From NCBI GenBank assembly GCA_905183005.1, contig CAJJDO010000003.1, forward strand, positions 413,623 through 477,622: 64,000 nt of DNA, read 5' to 3'. Positions 36,201-46,778 of this stretch are shown here, one piece after another. Position 1 is the first letter of the stretch; every line of letters starts with the position of its first letter. The notes under the pieces are model-generated. The model ran no database searches. It saw nothing but the letters and a program-made list of their open reading frames with translations, and was not told the DNA's origin. The stretch comes from Paramecium pentaurelia. Its lineage: Eukaryota > Ciliophora > Oligohymenophorea > Peniculida > Parameciidae. The position numbers and the translations under genes are program-made.

Positions 36201-38308
36201 AAAATCTTGTTCATTTAATATATCACCAACTAATCTATCTTAATTAATTTCAGTTAATTTTGATTAGGAATTTTAAAATGAAGATGAATTATGTTTAAAT
36301 AAAGTTTATGAACGTATGAATTAACTTTTTTATTTTAAAATAGGTGGAGAATGAAATGATGATGAACCATTATTATTAGATATATCTTTACTACTATCAT
36401 GTGAATTAGATTAATTATTAGGTTTTGCAGCAAATGATTAATCAAAAATAAATCTAGAACTCTTTTTTTTTCCAATTCCATTAGATAATTTTGGTTCTTA
36501 TTATTTAAAATCAGATAGAGTATCTTTTCTCATAAATTATATTTTTTTTATTTATTTTGTAGAAGCAAATGAATCTTATGAAGTTCTTAAATCAGGTACT
36601 CTTTTTTCTGATATAAGCATTTCAATATCTAAAGTTTTCATTTCATCTTATGTTTATTATCTATTAGTATCTATTAACATTTTATCACAATTAGTTTTTT
36701 ATTATGGTGATGCTTTAGTAACAAGATCTTTTAATTTATCATAATTAAATTAATAATTTTTAAAATTCTATACTAATTATACAACTTTATGTGTTTCTTT
36801 AAATAAATGTTAAGGATTTTCAAATACTATAATGTCTGTTTAAATTAAATCTAGAATATTTTAAGGTGCTAAAGCCAGAAAACCACTTATATTTTATTTA
36901 TTACTATTATGTTTTATTAATTTTAATGTATTTGAAGCTGGTATTAAACTTAAACTAAATTTCTTTTTTATTGGCATTAAAATCTTTCTTTCATTTTAAG
37001 ATGTAATTGTTACGTGATTATATTCAGTTTTAATTTTTAAATCTGTTTATTTTTAATCTTTTAATGATTATTAAATTTAATGTTTTTCAAATAATTAGTT
37101 GTTATACAATAATATACAAAAATACCATATTTTTTCTACTAATAATAAAGCTTATGGTAATATTAATAAGCAATAGATTAAACTATCAAAAAAATAATCA
37201 GTTTAAGTTAGAGATGAGTATATTATATTAGGAATAAAACATATAGAAAATAATACACCACTTAAACATACTATTTAAGTGTGAAAATCTCTTAACCAAC
37301 TTTATGATTAAAAACTTTACTTATTAAGATTTGTTTATACATAACGGCAATCATCACCAACTCTTATAGCCATTCCAAAAATCCAATCTGCTCTATCCAT
37401 TATTTCTCCTCTCATTATCATATTCTTTTTATTAAAAGAAGTTGCTTTAGGATCATTTTTCAACTTTATACTTCCAGTAATATTTTCTTATACAGTAAAA
37501 GAGATTGAACCATTTAATTTTGTAATGAAATCCATAATATTACCTTTAGAATTATGATTTACATTCACAAATGTACATGGACATGGAACACGTAATTCAA
37601 AATCAGAAAGCACTTATTCCTAACTTGAATCAAGAATTAAAAGATCAGCTGGACTTTATTTTCCATGTTTTAAACATACTATTTATCCAACTTATAATTA
37701 AGACCAATTTATTGTGAGATAAGACTTAAATCTATTTAGTTAACATAATATACTCAATATAATCTTAATTATTATCTTCCATCTTTTAGATTTCTTCATC
37801 TGAAATATTAGGAAATTTTTAAAAAATGCGGCATTTATTGTTGTTAATACTAGATTGTTATTTCCATCTTTAATAACTGATTATCAAAAGATTAATTAAA
37901 TATTGCAATTTATCTAATAAATAACAAATTAATGTGAATAAAACTATGATTTGTCCTGTTGAATCTTATACATATGTATTTCCTGATAGTGCTATAATCA
38001 AAATAATCAAAATAATTAGATTTTCTGTTCTCAGAATTTTATCAACTAATTTCATTATAATAAGATTAACCTAAAAGAAATACAAAATATCTTTACGCTA
38101 ATAAGATTTATTTAATTATTCTATATCTCAAAATTTACAAGCTTTTAGACTTCACCATTCGAAAATTCAATCTACTTTAAATTATTTAGAATACTTTAAA
38201 AATCTATTCATTTTCTTGTTGTTAAAACAATGTTTTCTAAAGAGTCTTCTATAATTTTTTAGGTAACCATAAATAGCAGTAAGAGATAAGGCGATAAATT
38301 ATCTTCAT
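30256..38308 (-). CDS. P4-ATPase/guanylyl cyclase fusion protein, 2631 aa
   Basis: N-terminal half has P4-type ATPase (flippase) layout: two early membrane spans, QVGQIVCLKHG then SPADLLIL, FDVLTFLEP then VLVRDPES, and four to six late spans. Yet the phosphorylation motif DKTGT reads ENPQH and the hinge GDGxND reads VGNSLDN, so ATPase activity is doubtful. Two cassettes of about six spans plus a class III cyclase domain follow. The first (about 33.35-32.76 kb) is C2-like: KIETVGKTYMAAGG lacks the second metal Asp; Glu in KIETVG and Ser in QFSLIG point to GTP. The second (about 30.93-30.29 kb) is C1-like with both metal Asp (FADIAGF, TIGDCY). This inverted order is known for ciliate guanylyl cyclases. 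Six introns: 38172-38194, 38071-38096, 37732-37753, 33111-33139, 32381-32409, 30649-30676. Start chosen through the first intron. Confidence 0.92.
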
Positions 38309-38337
38309 ATAATATAATTATTTTTATATTAAACAAT
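38309..38337. promoter_or_regulatory. 29-bp divergent spacer, guanylyl cyclase / sorting nexin
   Basis: All that separates ATG 38308 (minus) from ATG 38338 (plus); pure A/T except three bases. Presumed bidirectional promoter core. Confidence 0.5.
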
Positions 38338-40001
38338 ATGTAATAAAATTAAGAAGGTGATAAAGCATTAAAGGAACAATATTTATAGGATTAAGTTGAG
38401 AAAGGTTTAGATGCTGATTAATGTGCATAATTTCTTGTCTCTTTAAAACCTGAAGGTGGTGATGATATTGATAATTGGACCTTAGATGAATTGAGTAAAT
38501 TCTATATATAAAATTATTAGAGTTAGCTATTGAATAATTTAAGGAATCTTAAAAATAAGTGGAAGAATAATAAACAAATAATACAGAAGATTAAGGAAAT
38601 CTTTAATAAGCATAACCATAAGAATAACCATAGCAAAATTAATAAATAATTTAATAAAGTAATGCTCCTGTACTTGTTAATTGTTATTAAATTTTACCTA
38701 ATGAATTATCTGGTGATAATGTGTCAGTTAAGATATTGACGTAAATTTATATTATATTTATAGATATAAAAAAGAAAGTGCTGGATTCTTTTCTTCTTCA
38801 TACATAGTATTTTAGATTGAAACATAACCTCATGGTTGGATTGTATTTAGAAGATATTCAGATTTTGAATGGTTAAGAGATTCATTATAAAAATTTTATC
38901 CAGCTTTTGTTGTTCCACCTATTCATAAAAAGAGATCAAGATCTTTTGAAGATGTCTATCTTAATAAAAGGATGATATTTTTGTAAAGGTTTCTAAATAG
39001 TATATTTAAATCTTATGAATTAAAAAGTAATGTTATTGTTAAGAACTTTTTGAGTCTAACATAAAATAATGAATTCAAAAAATTCCAAGAAGTATAAATA
39101 TTTTTATCTTTAAGAGTATTACTAAATCTGCACCTCCATAAACAGTATAAAGAATGTTCTCAAAAGATGGTCAAGTTAATTGTGTTGCTCCTATTGAAAT
39201 ATATTAATATGCCCATTAAACTTAGGATTACTTCTATGAAATAGATGGAGTCTATAAAAAAATTAGAGTTTTAAGTAAAAGTCTTAAAGAAATATAATTA
39301 TAAAACTCATTAAAAATATATTGTGTAGGAGAAATATTTGCATCTTTATTCTAGCATTTAAATAAATTAAATTAAATACTCCCTACAGGATAAGCATAAG
39401 GTTTAGCTGCTACTTTCTTAAATTTAAATAATACTATGATTACATGGGGCAATATTATTGGAAAATAAATAGAATAAACAGAAGAGTATTTAAATAGTTT
39501 CTTTAAATATTAACAGCACTATAATTCATCTATTAAATAAATATATGAAACTAGAGCAGTTATATAGTAAGATTTAGAAAAATTCAAATCAAAATTACAT
39601 TATAAGAAGGAACGATTATTTTAATTAGGAGATATTTCTAAATGGGATCTAAGCAAAGATATAAAATTAAATCCATAAGAATTATTATAAAATAAAAAGC
39701 TTGCATTTCAAAATATGTGTGATTAAGAAACTAAATAAGAAATGGGAATGGAAATGTTAGTAGGATATTACACAAACTAAATATTTACATAAACTTAATA
39801 ATTTTTCAAATAGCAATAATAAGAATTAGTGGGACATTTTATTAAATTCTGTCAAGTATAAGCTTTCAATATCACGGATGTAATATTTTATTTAAATTCA
39901 AGCATCATTAATTATGGGCTGATGCAATTACCAATCTATAAAATAATTTATTAATACAATAGCGGTAGACATAATAAGTAGTTGTAGAAAGTATTGGCTG
40001 A
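38338..40001 (+). CDS. Sorting nexin with PX and BAR-like domains, 522 aa
   Basis: Acidic, Gln-rich N-terminal region, then a PX phosphoinositide-binding domain (about residues 130-255) with VSVKILTYKKE, the RRYSDFEWLRDSL motif (Arg and Tyr for PI3P), PPIHKKRSRSFED and RFLNSIF. A long helical BAR-like region follows and ends DHHQLWADAITNL, the usual sorting-nexin close. Likely endosomal or retromer-type membrane remodelling, as SNX1/2 relatives. Introns: 38495-38520, 38741-38763, 39092-39114 and 39880-39902 (23-26 nt). The last intron is essential for the correct C-terminus; without it the frame runs into spacer. Divergent from the guanylyl cyclase gene. Confidence 0.88.
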
Positions 40002-40045
40002 TAAATTTAAAAATTTATAAATATTATAACATTCATTCATCTATT

Positions 40046-40699
40046 TCAATTAATCAAAAATTAACTTATATTCCTTTTAATAAATTATTACACTCTCCAA
40101 ATTTTTATTAAAATATTTTTATATATATTAAATTAAAAAACAAATTATAAATTCATCTAGAGATATTCCACAATTGATATATTAAAAGTAGTATATATTT
40201 AATCGATCATAATGAACATACCTATCAATATCATAATAAATTCATCTTTATCTTAATTATTCAATAATAGTAATAATTGATCTACTTTAATAGTATTTTT
40301 GATTTAATTTATTGTTTTAGAACATTTCAACATTACAAAAGTTACCAATTAATTCTACAGAGAATATTCCTATATTCCAAAGAAAGAATATAGATAAATT
40401 TGGGCAATAATAATTTCCTTATGTTAAGCAAAATCAATACTAATTTAAATTAATTTCAATCTTATTTCTAATAAAATAAATCTATTTTATTCTTTTCAAG
40501 AGTTAAGCATTCATTTTTTATAAATTTTAACTTTTTCATTCTAAAAATCAATTTTTCTAATTTAAAATTATTCTTAAACGTAAAAATTTATATAGTTCAA
40601 ATTATGTGATCTGAATTTCTTTATTTCAATAGTATTATTATCTTTCTCATTTAAATCTTAATTTAATATATTGATTCCATACTTATTCTTTAATACCAT
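40046..40699 (-). pseudogene. Interrupted 218-codon ORF with two in-frame TGA
   Basis: From ATG 40699 a coding-like frame (MVLKNKYGINILNQDL) runs 62 codons to TGA at 40511-40513, then TGA at 40496-40498, and continues in the same frame with normal composition (for example DFAQHKEIIIAQIYLYSFFG) to TGA 40046. The only GT..AG segments that span both TGAs are 40 nt or longer and shift the frame. So this is a decayed gene, or a gene whose exon structure I cannot resolve. No family recognised. Confidence 0.35.
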
Positions 40700-40745
40700 A
40701 TATGCTTCTTTTTCAAATATCCTATTATATTATAAAAATAAATTA

Positions 40746-41900
40746 ATGTAAGAGATCTATATAGGAGTTGATAATCCCAATTATCTAAAGTTTGATGATG
40801 GAGAAGTCTTAGGTTCTTATCCTTTTCCTCACATAATCTCAAAAATTGATGTTGAGTTCAACCAATCCCATGTTATAGGCATCAATGTTACATATAAAGT
40901 TGGAAATGGATAATTTGTATTTATTATAATTTATAAAGGTTTCTGGATAATCTAGTCTCAAGTTCAAGAGTACTCCTGCCTATGTTAAGACATTTATAAT
41001 CCCAGAGGGTAGATAATTGTTTTTAAAATAGGTGATTTTTTATATGAAATAAATGGGTGTTTTGAAAATGTCATCAATTCCATAGGATTTGTAACTTATA
41101 AAGGATATAAGGAAACATTCGGAAATCCTATTGGGGTCTCATTTAGACACTTTTCCCCATAAAATACATTTACAGCTGCAAAAGGATCTTTCGATAAATG
41201 GCTAAATTTTATAGCATTTAGAGTTGTGCCTCTTCCACCTTATGCAATGCAATAATTTGTAAATATAATTTAAACTACTCTATAGTATCCAGGAAATAAT
41301 CAAATGATGAATTAAGTTCCTCCTTAATAGCCACTACAACAATAACCACCCCCATAATATCCTTATCCTACTAATAGTTATCCTCAATAGCAACAATATC
41401 AATCTCCACTTCCTCCTGTTTAATAAGGATATACACCTCCTCCTCCTCCTGTTTAATAAGGATATGTGCCTCCTCCTCCTCCTGTTTAATAAGGATATGT
41501 TCCACCTCCTCCTCCTGCATAATAACCATATACTCCTTATCCTCCAACCTATAATCCCTAATATCCAGGATTTCCAGGCTAATAACCATATCCATATGTA
41601 TCAATTTCTGAGTTATTTTTAGCCAAATTATTAACCCTACCCATAATAAACCTCTACTACTATAGTTGAAGTAATAGATACAAATCCATATGGAGGTGGT
41701 TATAACTAAGGCTATAATAATTATTATAATTAAAGATAAGGAATGGGAGTTGGAGCAGCAATGGGTCTAGGAATGTTAACAGGAATGGCAGTATCAGATT
41801 TGACTCATCATCATCATCATGGAGGAATTTATGATGTTAATGTATATGGTATATATAATTTCTTATCAAAGGAGGTCATCACCATCATCATAGACATTGA
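40746..41900 (+). CDS. Lectin-like protein with Pro/Gln repeats and His-rich tail, 368 aa
   Basis: Residues 1-180 form a beta-rich domain with strands such as SKIDVEFNQSHVIGINVTYK and HFSPQN, resembling jacalin-type beta-prism lectins; this is a weak fold-level guess. Then a Pro/Gln/Tyr-rich linker with tandem PPPPPVQQGY units, a Gly/Asn/Tyr-rich stretch, a Gly/Ala/Met segment (MGVGAAMGLGMLTGMAV) and two His clusters, HHHHH near the end and GGHHHHHRH at the terminus. Introns 41598-41622 and 41849-41871; the second gives the His-rich end. The organisation (N-terminal globular domain, PQ-rich linker, hydrophobic Gly patch, His tail) recalls proteins that coat membranes or bind metal. No signal peptide. 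Confidence 0.7.
41412..41526 (+). repeat. 33-bp tandem repeats encoding PPPPPVQQGY units
   Basis: The 15-bp core starting at 41418, 41451 and 41484 recurs every 33 bp; units differ by one or two substitutions. Local CT richness stands out from the AT background. Confidence 0.85.
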
Positions 41901-42188
41901 TTTTATGATTATTATTAAGATGGAAATTAAAATTTAATAAAAATATTTTAAAGCTTATTATATAATATCAATAAAAATATAGTCTAATAGAATGCTAAAC
42001 AACATTTTAGTAATAAAAATACAGGTTGTTCTTATATATTGTTTTTTGATTATAATTTCAAATATCTTGCTTTTTTTTGAATATTTAACATTTAAAATGT
42101 ATTTGAATTGATGATAAATAACATGATTTTAGATTAATATTTCAAAAATAGATTATACATATTATTAATATTGTATAAATATTAGAAA

Positions 42189-42573
42189 ATGTCTAAAGGG
42201 TTCAATCTTAATTTAAAAAATTCTAATGTGATGACTTTTGAATAAGAAAATGATTTATTTGCTGGACAAAGCATAAAAGTAAAGCATTTCTATTATATAG
42301 CTAAATTTTAAATTGGGAGATAAATAATTTGATTTAGAGGTAAAGATTATTTTCTCATAACAAGTTAGTTTAAAGTTGGATAAGATGTTGAATGGGCTAA
42401 AAAATGTGTTGCAGAAAAATTAGATTGCGGAAGAAATGAATTTGTAAAATAATTTAAATATATGTAAATAGGACTTGATTTATGAAGAAAAGGTAATGCC
42501 AGAATTTTTTTCTTTAAATGATATTCCTAATTTAAAGGATCAATCATCAGTTTAAATAAGAATGAAGATGTGA
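42189..42573 (+). CDS. Stand-alone ubiquitin-fold protein, 101 aa
   Basis: Starts MSKGFNLNLKNSNVM. Residues 28-101 follow the ubiquitin beta-grasp pattern: IKLNFKLGDKQFDLEFKVG, a helix VEWAKKCVAEKL, then FDLIYEEKVM, a short loop with SLNDI, and a last strand SVQIRMKM. The C-terminus lacks the diglycine needed for conjugation, so it probably acts as a binding module. Three introns inside 385 bp: 42279-42300, 42340-42368 and 42444-42471; each is needed for the frame. Similar single-domain UBL proteins occur in cilia and in splicing complexes; I cannot choose. Confidence 0.65.
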
Positions 42574-43312
42574 TTCTATAAATATAATGTATATATAAAT
42601 AAATGAAATTGTTTAATTCATTTCTTTTTATAATAGCTTTGAATCAGTTTTAAATTTATTTAATCATATTATTGATAAACATAAATCTATAAATACTTAA
42701 TTAATCATAATAATATTATATATTCAAATATTAATACTAATTCGATTCAATAATTTTATGTTTCTAATTAAAATAGTAAATATGAGATGATTATAATGTT
42801 TATACTTTTATAAACTCAAATAAATTATATTAATTACTAAACTATGTAATAATATTACTTATTAATCAAACTAATATTATTTAATATATCAATACTGCTT
42901 TAATATTTAATTCATTAGTTACTTGATTGATCATTATTTTCACATCTTAATTAATTGTCTCTAAAGAAAATATTAAATATTTATATCAATATTTATTCTT
43001 ATTCCAATTAATATAATTGCTCTTATCCTATTATTCTTAATCAACTATAATTCCAGTTAATTTTATTAAAAAATATCATGAAATAATCCCTTAATGTAAT
43101 TGTCTCAAAATATTGTTTTCTATTTACTATCTTATTCTCTTAAATATTATTTCCAAATAACTCCAATATTTAAGTAATTTAAGTTTAATACAATTTTAAA
43201 TATTAATCAGTTGCATAGATTTAGGTGGAATCAATTTACTCAAAAAACATCAAAAACATAATTAATATATAAATATTATTATATAAATGCTTGAATTATA
43301 AGTCAAGTTTTA
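42574..43312. other. Intergenic region, about 740 bp, no gene recognised
   Basis: Extremely AT-rich with scattered TGA in all frames and no strong repeat. May contain remnants of decayed coding sequence but nothing I can support. Confidence 0.55.
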
Positions 43313-44035
43313 TCATTTATATTTGAACAATTATGATTTCATACTATGATATTTTAAAATTGGCTTTTCAACTGGAAAAACATTATATTATGGACTAATT
43401 GGATTATATCCGTCAAAAGGTTAAGCTTCAGAAACAATAGTTTTTGCTTTTGGTTCTTCACTTAAATAAAACCGTCCATATTTCTATGAAGAGGGTAAAT
43501 AATCATCTAATTTATTATCACTTAAATTCATTGGATCTGATCTTAAAAGATATCTTTGGCTATATTTTCCATATCTATTGATGTGAGCTAAATTAAAAAA
43601 TACTATACCCTAAGTTGGAATAGGTTTAATAGGTTTAAAATCAGTAACTTACTAAAATTGAAATAAAGATTTACTTTATGATGATAAATTTTGGGTAAAA
43701 CTAAACTTTAGGACTCTTTTATAAGTTATTAATCAATTTCTTAATCTTTACATACTTCTACATCTGCATTCTTCCATGTCATATCAATTTAAACTTTATG
43801 ATTTTAGTGCTCTCAATTTATATAAATTATATACCTTAATTCAATTTCTTTTGATAATTTCCTTCTCCATCATACATAATAAATTTTGCCATAGGTCTTG
43901 ACTTATGTCAATAATTATATATACCCCAAGAATTTTTGTTTTAAGTTCTTTAAATGTTCCATCTTACTTTTACTTATTTATTTCAAATTATTCAATGCAT
44001 TTTCCACAACTTTTATGTTTATCCAATTTATCCAT
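43313..44035 (-). CDS. Hypothetical protein with N-terminal CxxC, 217 aa
   Basis: Starts MDKLDKHKSCGKCIEQFEIN, where the CGKC pair could bind metal, then a mixed alpha/beta region (MAKFIMYDGEGNYQ, DMTWKNADVEVC) and a C-terminal half with Tyr/Pro-rich segments (NRYGKYSQRYLLRSDP, KYGRFYLSEEP). Three 23-nt introns: 43902-43924, 43812-43834, 43652-43674. No known domain recognised. Coding quality is good throughout. It lies head-to-tail behind the 378-aa gene with 216 bp between. Confidence 0.65.
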
Positions 44036-44251
44036 TATTATTAAATAAATATATATATATATGTATATAACATCAAAGAAACATATAAGAAAAAATTCAA
44101 ATTATCAAAATGAATATAAAACAATATTAGACATTATTTATTCTTAAAAATCTGTATGATATATATTAAATAATTATGTTCATTCAATAAATTATAGAAA
44201 TAATAATAAATAATTATTTATATTTATTTTCAATATATATCAATATTATAT

Positions 44252-45457
44252 TCAAGAATCTGCTTTAATATGGAAATTTTTATTTTTATCAACTTTTTCT
44301 TAATTATCTAAATATTTATTCGAACTCTTTTTATATGTTTAAAATGTTTTTGGATCTAAACTATTATTTTTTTTTTTATTTGCTGCATTACAAGTTACTA
44401 TACCATTTTGATCATCAAAAATTGGACTTAAATTAATATTAATTCTTACGTTATGTTTGATGAGTTTATTTATGTTGAGAGAATTGTAACAGAAAATCTT
44501 TTATTAGGTTTAAACCTATTTTGAGAATACTAAAGTTTTATATCATTTTATAAGTTAAAATTTTCCTATGTTATTGATCTTTTATCATTTATACAATTTT
44601 TTAATTCCATCATACTTTCTTATCTTTTATTTAATAAACCCATTTTCTTATAATGTTTTCTAATTATTTGGTCGAGATCTTGAAATCTTGGATTTTTTTA
44701 TGAGTCTTATTCATTTTATGAACTACTTGGAATCTATTAGAATTTTTTATCTTCTTCATATTATATTGATGAACATAGAGTTCTTCTTGATGTAATTGGT
44801 TTATCAGAATATCCCAGAATCTCTTCATTTTCATCAATTTTATCATATTTATCAAAATTTTTGAAACTCTATTTTTAAATACTCTCTTATTATTATTTCT
44901 TAATCTCCATCAATTAAAGTTTTTCAATAATTTTAGAGTATTTATTTGATTTTTGTTTTATTTTTTATAATTCTTCTCTCTTTATTAAAATTGTATTAAT
45001 ACCTGCATATATTAATTTGAATTCTCTTAATTATTTGATAATTCTTGATTCTTTTCTTTAATTTGAAGTTTAATATTTTCAATTAAAGGAATCATAGATT
45101 ATTAAATCTTTTTACATGTTTAAGAATAATTGAATCTTTATAATAAAGTTATTAATACTTACAATTTAAGGCCTCATCTAACTCAAATTAATAAGAACAT
45201 CTATTCATCTCTTGATCAATTTTATTTTAAACTTCTTTAGACTTTGAAAGAGATAATAAAACTCTACTGAATTTTTTGCCTTTTTAAGTTGTATTTAAAA
45301 TTTTAATAGGACCATCCACAATTTATTTTTATGCTATTAAACGTCTTTGTAATTGCTCTAATTTAGGTTTGAATTAGTTAGTCAACTTAAGGAAATCTTA
45401 AGTATACTATTTTCTTCTTTAAGTGTAGAATTCAATATTTTCGCTAGTTAATAACAT
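44252..45457 (-). CDS. Coiled-coil protein, 378 aa
   Basis: Starts MLLTSENIEFYTQRRKQYTQ. Residues 1-200 are heptad-rich with Lys, Gln and Leu (FKPKLEQLQRRLIAQKQ), so a coiled coil is likely; the C-terminal half is basic and disordered, with Ser/Arg and Asn-rich stretches, ending FHIKADS. Three 23-nt introns: 45136-45158, 44982-45004 and 44427-44449. No known domain. Divergent from the 112-aa gene (53 bp). Confidence 0.7.
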
Positions 45458-45510
45458 AAAATATTTTAATATTAAAATTAATCAAAGCACTTTTAATACA
45501 CCTATTCATT

Positions 45511-45902
45511 ATGTTTTTTAGTATTTAACAAATTATTTACATAAGACCTCCAATTAGAAATTACACTAAATAAAAATTTGAAGTAATAAATAAATAAGAA
45601 AGGAATATTAAAATCAACAGATAATCATAGAAATAATAATATAACAATTATTGATAATAGTTACTGTAAAAATGGAACTATATTCAATGAAGATATTAAA
45701 ATTATATAATTTCTATCTAATTAGGATTTGAATTTATTTGAAACTGAAGAAGAATTATTAGAATAGAAGAAAAAGAGAATATAGAGTTAGATTTTATAGA
45801 AAGAATAATATATATATATATTCAAGTAGAATAAGATAACAAAAGTAGAATAGGAATGAATATAATGGCTTAAAGTATTCATTTATGAAGATACAAAAAT
45901 GA
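45511..45902 (+). CDS. Small charged protein, 112 aa, tentative
   Basis: A first exon of ten bases (Met-Phe-Phe plus one base) is joined by a 25-nt intron (45521-45545) to a good coding stretch LQLEITLNKNLKQQINKKG... with an acidic helix LFETEEELLEQKKKRIQ. A second intron (45826-45853) gives the end YSFMKIQK; without it the frame stops 45 bp earlier. The very short first exon makes the start uncertain. No family recognised. Confidence 0.42.
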
Positions 45903-46401
45903 TGTTTTTTTCATTTCAATACTAAATAAATCAAACATCTATTAAGAGAATAATAATAATTTTCATAAGAAACTTATGAATTTACTTAATAAATAAATAA
46001 AACATAAAACTATTTTTATACTTATATTTTGATTTAATTTGTTCAATATAATAACACTAGTTAATATTAAAATATTATATCAATATCTCATGAATAATAA
46101 ATAATATTTATAATAACTAGAGAAATCGATCTTATTTGTTCATAGAATAATAGTAAATGTTTTGTTTATTTTTATATTTTTTTAATGAGAAATAAAGTTA
46201 TACAATAAGAAAGGAGTTTATTATACAAAAAAGCATATGACATTATCTAATTTCAATTAAAATAAGTTTACAAAAAAGATTAGAATAATATTATAATATA
46301 ATATGATAATGTTAAAAACTATTAGAAATATTAATTAGAATTATTAGAAAATAATGAAAGAATTAAATAACCCATAAAATGATTATAAAATTAATTTTAT
46401 G
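45903..46401. other. Intergenic region upstream of the structured RNA
   Basis: About 500 bp of AT-rich sequence with no supported gene; its last part should hold upstream elements of the RNA gene. Confidence 0.55.
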
Positions 46402-46410
46402 TATATAAAT
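46402..46410 (+). promoter_or_regulatory. TATA-like element of the RNA gene
   Basis: TATATAAAT ends 24 bp before the GGGAG that opens the RNA, the spacing of upstream (U6-type) Pol III promoters. In such an AT-rich genome a match alone is weak; the position is what makes it notable. Confidence 0.45.
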
Positions 46411-46430
46411 ATTTCAATTCTACAAAATGC

Positions 46431-46704
46431 TAAGGGAGTTGGGTACCAGTTCACCTTAAGGCACACATATTACGAAATTGCACAAGCAATTATTCACAAT
46501 GCCTGAGTAAGTTCTGAGATGCCGTTATTTCGAAAGATTATGAGACTTCCTCCAGAAATCTATTTCACTCTGACTTAGAGAAGAGGATTGTTTCAATCTG
46601 ATCGTTAGAGTGAAAGTGAGAAGGGGGTTTGGCATAGCATATTAAGTGCAATAGGTGATATCCAATTCAATTCAGGCTACTCGGTACCTAATTCTCCCAC
46701 ATAC
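46431..46704 (+). ncRNA. Structured ncRNA, probable RNase P RNA
   Basis: A sharply GC-richer island of about 275 nt with no coding frame. Its ends pair: GGGAG (46434-46438) with CTCCC (46694-46698), stacked on TTGGGTACC (46439-46447) with GGTACCTAA (46683-46691), like helices P1/P2 of RNase P RNA. GCCTGAG (46501-46507) pairs at long range with TTCAGGC (46671-46677), in the places of conserved regions CR-I and CR-V that form P4; the CR-V side reads AATTCAGGCTACTC, close to the eukaryotic RNase P 3' consensus. Internal hairpins: 46476-46491 (6-bp stem, ACAA loop; P3 place) and a 12-bp stem 46563-46574 with 46604-46615. RNase P trims tRNA 5' leaders. RNase MRP RNA is the main alternative. Confidence 0.62.
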
Positions 46705-46709
46705 TTTTT
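46705..46709 (+). terminator. Pol III-type T-run terminator
   Basis: TTTTT lies 7 nt past the closing CTCCC strand of the RNA, the expected Pol III stop. T-runs are common here, so the evidence is positional. Confidence 0.45.
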
Positions 46710-46778
46710 ATAGTTTATTAATTTTTAATAGTTTTTTAAAAATAATTAATTAAGAAAAGCCAAATATAATATATATTT

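Noticed and set aside
40496..40513. Selenocysteine readthrough at two TGA codons
   Set aside because: Two TGAs five codons apart with no recognised structural element; decay or mis-modelled exon is more likely.
41371..41604. Minus-strand frame with repeated Glu/His/Ile units
   Set aside because: Antisense of the Pro/Gln repeat of the lectin-like gene.
46431..46704. SRP RNA as identity of the structured RNA
   Set aside because: The long-range P4-like helix and the CR-V-like segment fit RNase P; no SRP domain core with GNAR loop was found.
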